Positions 1-9,300 of a stretch of 35,645 nt of DNA are shown here, in pieces (the first letter of the stretch is position 1; each line of letters starts with the position of its first letter). The notes under the pieces are model-generated. The model ran no database searches. It was not told the DNA's origin and saw only the letters and a program-made list of their open reading frames with translations. The DNA comes from Clostridiales bacterium. Its GTDB lineage: Bacteria; Bacillota; Clostridia; Lachnospirales; Cellulosilyticaceae. A program made the translations under genes and the position numbers. The stretch is taken from positions 980-36,624 of the forward strand of contig DYCF01000039.1 of the NCBI GenBank assembly GCA_019418225.1, given 5' to 3'.

Positions 1-108
1 GAAACACCAGAGCCAACAGAAACACCAGAGCCAACAGAAACACCAGAGCCAACAGAAACACCAGAGCCAACAGTGACACCAGAGCCAACAGTGACACCAG
101 AACCAACA
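1..108 (+). repeat. 18-bp tandem repeat encoding ETPEPT linker
   Basis: Six in-frame 18-bp units. Units 1-4 (1-72) are identical at the DNA level (gaaacaccagagccaaca); units 5 and 6 begin gtg instead of gaa, and unit 6 has one further change. The array probably continues upstream of the window. Identity at synonymous positions suggests recent slippage/expansion of a flexible linker. It is not a CRISPR: there are no spacers and it is coding. Confidence 0.95.
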
Positions 109-411
109 TCAGCACCTGATACAGAAGCATTAGTGTTAGAGTCTTCTGTAAGTAGCTGGGGTGGCGGTTATACTGTGACAATGTGTATTAAAAATACCTC
201 TGATAAAGAAGTAACGGATTGGGAGCTAAGAGTAAATAAAGAGGATTTCGATATCACGAATATTTGGTGTGCTTCAGTTACTGAAGAGGCAGATGAATTA
301 GTGATTAAGCCTATGGAATGGAACACAACAATCGCGACAGGTGCATCTGTAACATTTGGTTTCCAAGGTACAGGTGAAATAGTTGATGATTTTGCTTATA
401 CGCTTAAATAG
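1..411 (+). CDS. C-terminal part of a secreted protein ending in a CBM2 cellulose-binding module (5' end outside window)
   Basis: The reading frame is open from base 1 and ends at TAG 409-411, so the start lies upstream of the window. The first 36 residues are six copies of a Pro/Thr/Glu hexapeptide linker (ETPEPT, later VTPEPT). The last ~95 residues read as a family 2 carbohydrate-binding module: a conserved early Trp (SSWGGGYTV), a central Asn-Thr followed by a Trp (NTSDKEVTDWEL), then IWCA, MEWN and FGFQGTG, which are the usual CBM2 landmarks of aromatic cellulose-contact residues and the closing strand. The family binds crystalline cellulose or xylan. The missing N-terminal part is probably a glycoside hydrolase or other plant-wall enzyme; which one cannot be told from here. 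A terminator follows at 421-464, so it is the last gene of its unit. Confidence 0.85.
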   Translation, partial: ETPEPTETPEPTETPEPTETPEPTVTPEPTVTPEPTSAPDTEALVLESSVSSWGGGYTVTMCIKNTSDKEVTDWELRVNKEDFDITNIWCASVTEEADELVIKPMEWNTTIATGASVTFGFQGTGEIVDDFAYTLK

Positions 412-420
412 AGCATTATA

Positions 421-464
421 AAAAACTCGTAAGTTATTGAATATTAATCGCTTATGAGTTTTTT
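421..464 (+). terminator. Rho-independent terminator of the CBM2 protein gene
   Basis: A 12-bp stem (aaaactcgtaag at 422-433 with cttatgagtttt at 451-462, one G-T wobble) is followed by T residues, 10 bases after the stop codon. Confidence 0.8.
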
Positions 465-507
465 GCGTTAAATGAGGATATAATATTCGACAGATTTAAA
501 CTGAGTA

Positions 508-536
508 TTGATTTGTTCTTGCTGTTATGCTAAAAT
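508..536 (+). promoter_or_regulatory. Sigma-A-type promoter of the riboswitch/radical SAM transcript
   Basis: TTGATT (508-513), a 17-bp spacer, then TAAAAT (531-536), with an extended -10 TG at 528-529. This predicts a transcript start near 543, about 25 bases before the 5' arm of the riboswitch P1 stem. Confidence 0.7.
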
Positions 537-568
537 GGGTTAGAAATTTTGAATGTGTAAATTATAAA

Positions 569-704
569 TTAAATATATTACTAAGTTTTCTAGGGTTCCG
601 TAGTTTTATGCTAGTCTGGTCCGAGAGAAAACACACAGTTTACTGTGGACACGGAGGGAGAAAAGCCTGGGAGATATTTAAATAATATCTCCCAGGCTTT
701 TTTT
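569..704 (+). promoter_or_regulatory. ykkC / guanidine-I-type riboswitch with overlapping terminator (predicted ON switch)
   Basis: The conserved blocks of the ykkC class appear in order: CTAGGGTTCCG (590-600), CTGGTCCGAGAGA (616-628), ACACGGAGGGA (649-659) and AAAAGCCTGGGAGA (661-674). The CCGAGAG and AAAAGCC-tGGGAGA blocks fit the guanidine-I subtype better than the PRPP subtype as I recall it; ppGpp and (d)ADP variants are not excluded by eye. A P1 stem can be drawn between 569-576 (ttaaatat) and 674-681 (atatttaa). The 3' P1 strand overlaps the 5' arm of the terminator at 665-678, so ligand binding should block termination and turn on the downstream radical SAM gene. Subtype assignment is inference; class membership is strong. 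Confidence 0.88.
665..704 (+). terminator. Riboswitch-controlled intrinsic terminator
   Basis: A perfect 14-bp stem (665-678 with 684-697), 5-nt loop and seven T residues (698-704). The 5' arm shares bases with the 3' end of the riboswitch aptamer, so it is the expression platform rather than a gene-end terminator. Confidence 0.92.
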
Positions 705-735
705 CTATTATTTTTAGAAAGAAGAGGTAAAAGAA

Positions 736-1425
736 ATGCGTAATTTTAGTTATAAAGAGGTTTATGTGGAAGATGGCAGACGTGTGTTAGAAATTAATAT
801 CTTGCCAGAAAAACATTGTAATTTTGATTGTATATTCTGTCCGATTGGTAGATCACAAAATAAGATAGATAAGCCAAAGGCATTTGATAATATAGAAGAG
901 GATTTTAAAGAATTAGAAGATAGAATAGAAGAGACAAAGGCTGATTTAGTGTTTATTAATTCAAAAGGAGAGGCCTTAGTAAATGATAAGGTTAGTCTAA
1001 TTATTGATATGATTAAGGCGAAAGGCGTGGCTGTGAGGTTATTATCTAACGGTTACTTATTAGCAAAGGAGGAATATATACAGATAGCTAATAAGTGTGA
1101 AGAGGTAATTGGGGAGATAAAAGTAATAACAGAAGAACATTTTCAAAAGGTTCAAAGACCAATTGAAGGCTATACATTAAAAGAGTATATTTTAAATATG
1201 GCTATGTTTAGCAAACAATATAAGGGAAAATTTATATTTGAGGTAACGATTATTAAAGGCTATAACGATAGTAAAGAATCTATTGAGGAGATTAAAAAGA
1301 TTATTAAGGAAATAGCACCTGATGAGGTGCTTGTTGTAAGAATGGAAGATGAAAAGTTTAAGAAAAAATTAGGCATATCAGATGAAAGATTTGAGGAGAT
1401 TTCTAAGGCGTTACGCAATAGTTAA
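736..1425 (+). CDS. Small radical SAM protein (COG0731-like), riboswitch-controlled
   Basis: A 229-residue protein with the radical SAM cluster motif CX3CX2C at Cys28, Cys32 and Cys35 (CNFDCIFC) that should bind a [4Fe-4S] cluster and cleave S-adenosylmethionine. The preceding stretch (INILPEKHCNFDC) resembles the COG0731 group of radical SAM oxidoreductases related to the wyosine-synthesis (TYW1-like) branch; the substrate is unknown. No second cysteine-rich (SPASM) cluster is present and the protein is shorter than most members, consistent with just the SAM barrel plus a short C-terminal extension. An AGAGGT ribosome site precedes ATG 736. It is the only gene between the ykkC-class riboswitch terminator and the terminator at 1445-1496, so it is the sole target of that switch. 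Radical SAM identity is firm; biological role unknown. Confidence 0.85.
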   Translation: MRNFSYKEVYVEDGRRVLEINILPEKHCNFDCIFCPIGRSQNKIDKPKAFDNIEEDFKELEDRIEETKADLVFINSKGEALVNDKVSLIIDMIKAKGVAVRLLSNGYLLAKEEYIQIANKCEEVIGEIKVITEEHFQKVQRPIEGYTLKEYILNMAMFSKQYKGKFIFEVTIIKGYNDSKESIEEIKKIIKEIAPDEVLVVRMEDEKFKKKLGISDERFEEISKALRNS

Positions 1426-1444
1426 TAAAATGTCTGGTAAGTAT

Positions 1445-1496
1445 AAAAAATTAGAAGCTCTAATAAGTTTGTCACTTATTGAGCTTCTAGTTTTTT
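1445..1496. terminator. Bidirectional terminator between convergent genes
   Basis: A long hairpin: outer arms 1445-1460 and 1481-1496 (A-tract plus ttagaagctc / gagcttctag plus T-tract) with an inner aataag/cttatt stem. A-tract and T-tract flank it, so it can work for the radical SAM gene on plus and for the small gene on minus; its last bases overlap the stop codon of the minus-strand gene. Confidence 0.85.
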
Positions 1497-1779
1497 ATAA
1501 AACACCTTTTACATCTTTATCTAAGGTATTAATCATTTCGGCTATATCATATTCTAGAGGTGTGTTAGTACCTAATTGGGCTGTCAGTGTATCTTCAATA
1601 TAGTGTTTTTTAGTAGCTAAGATATGTTTTTCAGCTTGTTCTGGAGGATAATTATGCATAAGTTTTGCATAGTTTTCTTCATAGTGATGTTTATAATCTT
1701 GGCTATCTAAATAAACTTCTTGATCATGTTTTTGACCAGCAGAATCTAAGTAAGATACTGTGAAGTGAAATTGACTCAT
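1495..1779 (-). CDS. Small hypothetical protein (94 aa)
   Basis: I do not recognise this family. It is a soluble, His/Tyr/Asp/Gln-rich 94-residue protein without signal peptide or membrane segment (starts MSQFHFTVSYLDSAG; contains HHYEENYAKLMHNYPPEQAEKH). I chose ATG 1779 because an AAAGGAGT ribosome site lies 7 bases upstream (plus-strand 1787-1794). A more upstream ATG at 1797 would overlap that site and is less likely. It is monocistronic, ending inside the bidirectional terminator. Its beta-strand-like N-terminus followed by helical segments is only an impression. Confidence 0.7.
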   Translation of the reverse strand: MSQFHFTVSYLDSAGQKHDQEVYLDSQDYKHHYEENYAKLMHNYPPEQAEKHILATKKHYIEDTLTAQLGTNTPLEYDIAEMINTLDKDVKGVL

Positions 1780-1912
1780 TATGGCTACTCCTTTCATTGT
1801 CTAATATGATTATTATTCTACATGGCAGCAATTTTATTCAGTGAAAAATGGAACGTGGGTAAGCTTTAAGTAATAAAATATAATAGCTTAATGTTAAAGG
1901 AAGTTTTGTGAA

Positions 1913-2317
1913 ATGTTTCCATTTTTTAGACCTATGAACAAGAGAAGGCCACCTAGTATGCCACCAGATTTTATACCACAAAAGGGACAGGGGAAAAAGA
2001 TAGGTGGGCCTAACAAACCAGGCGGACTAGGCGGTGGCCCAGGAGGAGGACCAGGAAAGCCAGGCGGACCAGGAAAGCCAGGCGGTCCAGGAAAGCCAGG
2101 CGGTCCAGGCGGCCCTACAGTATTTGCAGTTGATCCAGGTGCTATTTTCCCCTGTATGAATCAGTTCGTTTATATATGGCCAACTAATGGCCCTGGTTTT
2201 TGGGCATATATTACTTTTGTAGGCCCACGTTCTGTTGGTGGGTTCCGATTTAGAGGAAATAGATTTCAATACTTTGGTATGGATTTAAGAAATATTGAAG
2301 AGTTTTATTGTGCATAA
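1913..2317 (+). CDS. Collagen-like Gly/Pro-rich protein with a conserved-looking aromatic C-terminal domain
   Basis: 134 residues in three parts: a Pro/Arg/Lys-rich N-terminus (MFPFFRPMNKRRPPSMPP), a central low-complexity Gly-Pro-Gly-Lys-Pro-Gly stretch (residues ~38-67) encoded by near-identical 18-bp repeats, and a ~65-residue C-terminal domain rich in Phe, Trp, Tyr and Gly (YIWPTNGPGFWAYITFVG ... FGMDLRNIEEFYC). There is no signal peptide. The C-terminal domain resembles small uncharacterised proteins of spore-forming Clostridia, where such Gly-rich proteins are often spore coat or exosporium parts; that role is inference. The ribosome site AAAGGAAG lies about 9 bases before ATG. A terminator follows at 2331-2388. 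Confidence 0.75.
   Translation: MFPFFRPMNKRRPPSMPPDFIPQKGQGKKIGGPNKPGGLGGGPGGGPGKPGGPGKPGGPGKPGGPGGPTVFAVDPGAIFPCMNQFVYIWPTNGPGFWAYITFVGPRSVGGFRFRGNRFQYFGMDLRNIEEFYCA
2051..2104 (+). repeat. 18-bp tandem repeat encoding PGKPGG
   Basis: Three consecutive 18-bp units starting ccaggaaagccaggcgg at 2051, 2069 and 2087, differing only in the last base, followed by a truncated unit at 2105. They encode the collagen-like PGKPGG hexapeptide of the gene at 1913-2317. Confidence 0.95.
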
Positions 2318-2330
2318 TAATATTTAATAG

Positions 2331-2388
2331 AATCGAGGATGTCACAAAATATCTAGCTTGCTTAGGATATGTGGCACCCTTGATTTTT
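2331..2388 (+). terminator. Terminator of the collagen-like gene
   Basis: A 16-position stem (aatcgaggatgtcaca at 2331-2346 with tgtggcacccttgatt at 2370-2385; two G-T wobbles, one mismatch) followed by Ts. Confidence 0.75.
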
Positions 2389-2439
2389 AGTGCTTAGTGT
2401 AAATTAAAAGGAGAAGTTAAGAAAGATTTAATATAAAAA

Positions 2440-2468
2440 GTGACCATGCAAGCTCGGAATGTTATAAT
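2440..2468 (+). promoter_or_regulatory. Promoter of the nitroreductase gene
   Basis: GTGACC (2440-2445, 4 of 6 matches to the -35 consensus), a 17-bp spacer and a perfect TATAAT (2463-2468), about 50 bases before the start codon. Confidence 0.55.
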
Positions 2469-2517
2469 AAATACATGAAGTTTGAATTTTAAAATAAGTG
2501 ATAGCAAGGAGGCAAAT

Positions 2518-3036
2518 ATGAACGCAGTGATAGAAAATATTTTAACAAGACGTAGTATACGAGCTTTTTCAGAGAAAGAGATCGCAAGAGGAGATTTAGA
2601 AGAAATTTTAAAGGCAGGACTCTATGCACCTAGTGGTATGAAGCGTCAAACTTGGCAGTTTACAGCCATAGTAAATAGAGGGAAAATCCAAAGACTTGCG
2701 GGATTAATTGAGAAGAAGTTAAAGCGTATAGGTTATAATTTTTATAATCCATCTGTAATTGTGCTTGTTTCTAATGAGAAGACAAGCAATTGGGGAAAAG
2801 AAGATAGTGCTTGTGTTTTAGAAAATATGTTTTTAGCAGCGCATTCATTAGGGATTGGTTCAGTGTGGATTAATCAGCTAAAGGATATTTGTGATGAAGA
2901 AGAAATAAGAGCGTATCTTAATGAAATAGGTGTGCCAGAAAATCATGATGTTTATGGTATAGCTGCGCTAGGGTATGCATTAAAGGCGCCAAATCAAGAT
3001 GTGGTTAAAAAGGGTATTGTTAAAATTGTAGAATAA
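2518..3036 (+). CDS. Nitroreductase-family flavoprotein
   Basis: 172 residues of the FMN-dependent nitroreductase fold. The N-terminal RRSIRAFSEKEI motif (Arg-Arg-Ser-hydrophobic-Arg contacts the FMN phosphate) and APSGMKRQTWQF match the flavin-binding start of the family; the C-terminal GIGSVWINQL and AALGYA segments are also typical. These enzymes use NAD(P)H to reduce nitro compounds, quinones or flavins; the true substrate cannot be told. I chose ATG 2518 because AAGGAGG at 2506-2512 lies 5 bases upstream; an in-frame start 36 bases earlier has no ribosome site. Monocistronic, with its own promoter at 2440-2468 and a terminator at 3052-3096. Confidence 0.88.
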   Translation: MNAVIENILTRRSIRAFSEKEIARGDLEEILKAGLYAPSGMKRQTWQFTAIVNRGKIQRLAGLIEKKLKRIGYNFYNPSVIVLVSNEKTSNWGKEDSACVLENMFLAAHSLGIGSVWINQLKDICDEEEIRAYLNEIGVPENHDVYGIAALGYALKAPNQDVVKKGIVKIVE

Positions 3037-3051
3037 AATAAATAGTATATT

Positions 3052-3096
3052 AGGCTCTAGAAAAAGTGTCGAGGGACATATTTCTAGAGTCTTTTT
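3052..3096 (+). terminator. Terminator of the nitroreductase gene
   Basis: 12-bp stem aggctctagaaa (3052-3063) with tttctagagtct (3081-3092), one G-T wobble, followed by Ts. Confidence 0.85.
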
Positions 3097-3389
3097 ATAT
3101 GCTTAGATGATTCGGAGTAAACTATTATAAAAAAATAATTATTAAAATATATAAAATAAATTCAGAATATGGTGAGAAAATATTGTTGTGGGATAACATA
3201 AAATAGACATAAAAAATGTGTAAAAGTTATTAAAAATGCTGCGTAATTATAACTTTAAATATAAAAGTGCACTAAAAGACATGCACAATTTATTGAATGT
3301 GTTAAAAATAATAAAGATTATTGAAAAAAAATGTCAAATTTAATAAAATGGAATCAATATTAAATTTCATTATAAAAGAGGAGGGCAAT
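3097..3389 (+). other. AT-rich upstream region of the pectinase gene, no gene seen
   Basis: About 290 bases, very AT-rich, with stop codons in all frames and no protein-like reading frame. I see no -35/-10 pair with good spacing (a TTGTTG at 3183 and TAAAAT at 3199 are too close together) and no recognisable riboswitch. It must hold the promoter and 5' leader of the large pectinase gene. The only clear signal is the ribosome site GAGGAGGG at 3378-3385. Confidence 0.5.
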
Positions 3390-6300
3390 ATGAAACAATT
3401 TGTGAAAAAATCGGCTAAAAAACAGGCTTCTTTGGTTTTGACAGGTACCTTAGTGGCATCCTCTGTTATTCCTTCTATGGGAAATACAATTGATCTTCAG
3501 CGAGGTGAGGTGATACAAACTAGTGAAGTAGCGCTTAATGAAGAGGTGACAGCAAATCGAACATCACCTGGTGGCATTGTTGTAGACCCAGGAACAACAC
3601 CTGAAGCAGGTTCTGCCTATGAGTATGATTTTACAATTAATACAACTAATGTGATTGTACCAACTACTTATAATAAGGAAAATAGAATTGAAACACTATA
3701 TTCCCCAGATGGATTTTTAAAGATAAATGGAAATGGAGAGATGTATCACCACCAAGATAGTCATGGACTTGCGGTTTATGTAGGCAATAGCTTTGAAGTA
3801 AAGGTGGCAGGAAATGCAGAGATTACATTTAAGCTTTGTAAGTACTCAAAAGGCGGAAAGATTGATGCAACTGTTGCTGATGAAGCAGGTAAATTTGTTG
3901 GAACGAGTGCAGATTTTCAAGGCGCGGAAGATGGCAGTGAAGTAACCTTTACATATAGCGGTGAGGCAACAACGCTTACTTTTACAATGAATGGTATGAG
4001 TGGTGAAAGCTATTTACATGGTATGAGTGTAAAGAATATAGTAGGCGATGTAAAAGGCTGGGAGGCTAAAGATTTTGCTATTTCAATAGGCGATACAACA
4101 ATTGATGTGAAAGGCGCTGCAACTGCCGCGGATGAAGCTGAAGTAACGGTATCTAATGGAAAAACATACTATGCCCTTAGTGAGAAAGCCTATATTAATG
4201 CAGATTTAAAAGATGAGGCACTACGTCCTAGCATTATTCAAAATAATAGTGAGGATGTTGTAGAATCAATAGATGTAAATAGTGATGGTGAAATTGTTGT
4301 AAACTTTAAGGATCAAACTTCATTTCCAGCAACTTATACAATTAAGGTACAAGATTCAAGTAAATTTAGAAAGCCTGGGATAAGAGATGTATATTCATTT
4401 GCCTTTGGTAACTATGAAGGGCTTAAGAAACTTAATAGCGCAACTAAGATTCAAGATACTTATACAACAGATAACGGACTTTTAACAATTGGTAAGATTG
4501 AAGGAGCAGCTGCACCTTACTGGCATGATAGTACACACGGTATAGCAATAAATGATGGAAACTATATGGAAGTACCAGTAGCAGGCAATGCAACAGTGAC
4601 TTTTAATTTATGCCAATATGGTAAGGGTGGTACATTATCTGTGACGGGTGTGCTAGGTGAAGGTGCATTTGATTCTAATGAACTTAAAGTAGAAGGTCAT
4701 GCAGCATGTGATAAGACCATAACCTATACATATACAGGAGAAGCGACTACATTAAGATTTAATGTTACAAGTAGTGGTGAAGCATATTTACATGGAATGA
4801 CTGTAAAAAATATGGGAGAATTAGTAGGTTCACCAGTAGCAAATGAACAGGCTTCTATGCCAAAAGAAATGGATAAGACAGACTCTTTAAATGTGACGCC
4901 AGTTGGGCATCGTCTAGTTTTTGAACATGCTAATGATTCTTCAGATATTACAAATTTAACAAGTGGTATAGGCTACTATGTATTTGATGCAAGATCGGAT
5001 ATTGCATCAATTGAAGCAGATATTAAAATTTCTGCCATAGGAAATGGTAGTGGTCAAGGAATTTTCATGGGGTTATTTGATGACCAAAATGAAATTAAAA
5101 ATATTGCAACTGTAGGTATTCGTGGCGATGGCAAAATTAGAAACATATATAATAAAACAGGCAACGCTAAACCATCAGCAGGAAGTATTGATCAAACATA
5201 CAGTACAAGTGATACTATTCATGTAAAATTAAATAAGAATGCAGAGGGCTGGTATTCTGAGGTAATAGCAGGAGATAAATCACCAAGTGCTACAATTAAA
5301 TTCTCAAATACCGAGCTTTTAAATGATATTAATGAGAATGTACGTTATGGTTTTGCATTCTCTAATGTTAATGGGACTATTACAAATCTTACATTTAAAG
5401 ATGAAGCAGGAAATGTTTTATATGACCAAACAGATTGTTATGAGGCAATAGGAACAGCACCAGAGGTAAGTAGTGTAGAACGTCCAATCATTTCAGCAGA
5501 CCGCAAGAATATTACAGTAAACTGGAGTGGAGAAAGCTGTGAAGATGATGAAGCTTATCGTGTAGAAATTTCTAAAGATGGTGGCATCACATTTACAACA
5601 TTAGTAGAGACGACAACAGATAAGAGCTATACAGCAGCTATTGATGGCGATGGCGAGTATGTATTTCGTATTACAGGTGTTTGTGGCAAAGCTGAATCAC
5701 AAGCTAAGTTATCACCAGTAGCAAGCGTTGTAGCACCTTTAGAAAGTCCAGTAATTGCAGGAGAAAACTGTGGAACAGCAATTAAACTAAGCTGGAATGC
5801 TGTAGATGAAGCAACAAGTTATGAAATTTATAGAAAGTCACCTACAGGTAATGTCTATACTTTGCTAAATAAGGTTTCTTCCTTAGAGTATACAGATAAG
5901 GACGTTATTAATGAAGAACCATACTATTACTACGTTGTTGCTAAATCAGAAAGTAATAACAGTAATCCATCAAATGAACTTTTAATGCTTGCTTCATTAG
6001 GACGTGAAGGAAAGTATGTACATGAAAAAGAAGCAACAGAGATTTTTATCACTAAAAAATCTTACGATACAGTTTATAAGAATGAAGCTGTATTAGAAGG
6101 GGTAGTAGATAAAAAAGGTGAAATGAGCTTAGAAGTTAATGGCGAAATTAAAGAAAGTGTAAGCCTTAATAAAAATGAAAAGTTTGCCTTTATAGCAACT
6201 TTAAATGAAGGTAGAAATGATGTGAACTTACTCTTTAGAGATGAAGCAGGTAAGGTAACACGCCAAACATTTAACTTTGTTTATTTAACAAACTATGACA

Positions 6301-9300
6301 TTGTGGTAGATAGCAGTTTTACAGGCAATGATGGCGATACTGCAACAGATGGTTCAGGAGCAAAAGTATATAAAACTGTACAAACAGCTGTAAATAGTGT
6401 ACCAGCTAGCAATACAGATAGAGTTGTTATTCTTGTAAAAGAAGGAAACTATAGAGAGTACTTAAGAGTAACATCACCATATATTACGCTTATTGGAGAA
6501 GATAGAGAAAAAGTAAACATCAATTACTTTGACCCTAAAGATACACCGGTAGGTGGAGATACTTCTAAACGTTGTGCAATTTATGTACAATCTTCAGCAA
6601 CAGGCTTTGCAGCAGAAAACTTAACCTTTGAAAATACATATGAATATTTAGGCGATGGTTCGATTTCAAATGAATCTGCAGATGCCTTACGTGTAGATGC
6701 AGATCAGGCAACATTTGTAAATGTCAAATTAATGGGCTATCAAGATACACTTCAAGCAAATACAGGACATCAATATTTTTATAAGTGTTACATTTCAGGT
6801 AATGTAGACTATATTTATGGAACATCACAAGCTTTATTTAATGATTGTGATTTAGTATTTAGATATAATGGCAATAAAAATAGTGGTTATATTACGGCAC
6901 CAAAAACAGATGCAAAGGCAGCCTATGGTTATATCTTTAATGAGAGCAGAGTATATGCAGAAGAAGGATGTAGCGGATCTAAATACTTATTAGCACGTCC
7001 ATGGGGAGCAGATGCTTCAGCTACATTTATCAATACATACATGAGTGGCATTATTAATAAAACAGATAGTTATTCAGATATGAGCGGTAACTTATATACA
7101 GATGCACGTTTTAGTGAATTCTACTCATATGGAGATGGTTATGCAATCAATAGTAATCGTCCACAGATTTCTAGAACGCAGGCAGAAGAAATGTTAACAG
7201 CTGGCTTTTTAGGTTGGGACCCATATGCTGTATCAGAAAATGTAAGTCGCAATGATTTCACAGGAAATGTTGTTACAGAAAGTGAAGATAAATTTATTGA
7301 AAATGAGTATGTAAATGATAAGGCAGATACAGATACAGATGATACAGGATTAGGTGCATTTACTGTAGAAGGCTATGCACAAAATGTAACAGGTGGCGGT
7401 GTTTTATTAGAAACATCTCAGAATTATTATAAGGTAGCAACTGCTGAAGAATTACTTGATGCTTTAGTCACAATTAAGAAGTCAGGTAAAGCAAGTGTTA
7501 TTGAGCTAACAGAAGATATTGGCCTTGGTGCAATTGAAATAGGCGATGCACTTACAAAATACAAAAGTGTCATTACAAGTACAAAACATGCACCTTTATT
7601 ACATCCAACATTATTAAAAACAGGTGTGTCTACATTATCTATTAAAGATATGAGCAACTTAACAATTTTCTCTCAAAATGGTTCAGCACTAAAACATGTT
7701 TGCATTGATGTGAATAATTCATCTAATGTTATCTTTAGAAACATTGTATTTGATGAGATTTGGGAATGGGATGAAGCAACAAGTGGTGATTACGACCGCA
7801 ATGACTGGGATTATATGACAATTCAAAATGGCAGTACAGATATTTGGATTGATCACTGTACATTCTATAAAGCATATGATGGGATTGTTGATGTTAAAAA
7901 AGCAGCAAGTAACAAACCAAGCAACGTAACAATCTCTTGGTCTAGATTTTTACCAGAAAGTGAGTCAGAGTTCTTTGATGAAATGATGGATTTATTAGAA
8001 GCAGATCCTGAAAGTTATCCATATTATAATGAATTGCTTACTCACTATGGCATGACAAAAGAGCAAGTGAGAGGTTATGCATCAGCTCAAAAGAAAACGC
8101 ACTTAATAGGTGCTTCTGATACAGAAGAGAATATGAAGAATCTACAACTCACACTTGCGAATAACTACTACAAAAACTCTATGGACCGTATGCCAAGACT
8201 CCGTGGTGGAAATGCCCATGTATATAACTGTATAATGGATGCTTCAGATATATTAAAACTTAGAGATTCTGTAGAAAATGCAGAAGCAAAAGCTAAAGTG
8301 GTAAGTAATGGTGCTATTTCTACATGTGATGCATCAGTACTTCTTGAAAACACATATATTAATGGTATTATTAATGCAGTAACAAGTGGAAATGGTTCAA
8401 GTCCAGGTGGTTATATTAATGCGGTGAATAGTATTTATTATATGAATGATGCGCTTACAATGCTTGAGGTGACAGATAATGTAAATCAAGGTATGATTTT
8501 AGATGAAGATTTATTTATTTCAAAATTACCATATAGCAGATATAATTTATATAGTGCAAGTAAGTTACATGACAAGGTTTTACCAAATACAGGTGCAGGT
8601 GTAACGAATATGTCTACAGTACAATGGCAAAAAACAAAGTACAATGAGACAGTAACAGATATAGATGCAGCAAAAGAATGTACAGTTGTACTTGATTATC
8701 AAGGCGGCAATGTTGTGCAAAATGGTATAAGAGTAACAGTTGGTGGATACTATGAAAACCTTCCAACACCTACACGTCAAGGTTACAGATTCTTAGGATG
8801 GTTTACAGCGCCTACAGGTGGTAACTTAGTAACTACATCTACGAATGTTACAGATGGTACAGACCATGTGTTATATGCGAGATGGCAAGTAAGTACCAGT
8901 GATGATGATACTAATAATGGTGGAAGCGGTAATAACGGAAGTGGAAGTGGAAGTGGAAATAATGACACTACAAATACTGATACTGTAAATAAACCAACAG
9001 ATCAGCCAACAGTAGATAATAGTGCCTTAGCCAATCTTCAGGATATTTCAGGACACTGGGCAAAGGATTCTATTACCTATGTTGTAAATAAAGGAATTTT
9101 AAAAGGCATTAGCGAAGAAAACTTTGCGCCAAATGCTTCAATGACAAGAGCTATGTTTGCTACAGTACTATATCGCTTATCAGGTGAACCAAAGATTGCA
9201 GGCTCAAATGCATTTAAAGATGTCAAAGCAGGTAGTTGGTATGAAACAGCTATTACCTGGGCAAGTGCGCAAGGCATCGTTAATGGTGTAGGCAAAAATA

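Noticed and set aside
1..108. Direct repeats that might be a CRISPR or phase-variable array
   Set aside because: Contiguous 18-bp in-frame repeats with no spacers, coding for a Pro/Thr/Glu linker.
569..704. PRPP- or ppGpp-type ykkC subtype instead of guanidine-I
   Set aside because: Not fully excluded, but the GGTCCGAGAG and AAAAGCC-GGGAGA blocks fit guanidine-I better than the PRPP variant (GGTCCAAGTGA, AGAAGCCCAGG) as I recall it; recorded as the main uncertainty.
1382..1603. 73-residue plus-strand frame overlapping the end of the radical SAM gene
   Set aside because: It runs through the bidirectional terminator and antisense to the small minus-strand gene; no ribosome site and no protein-like composition of its own.
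2027..2269. Trp/Ser-repeat minus-strand frame opposite the collagen-like gene
   Set aside because: Antisense of the PGKPGG repeats; no start signal.
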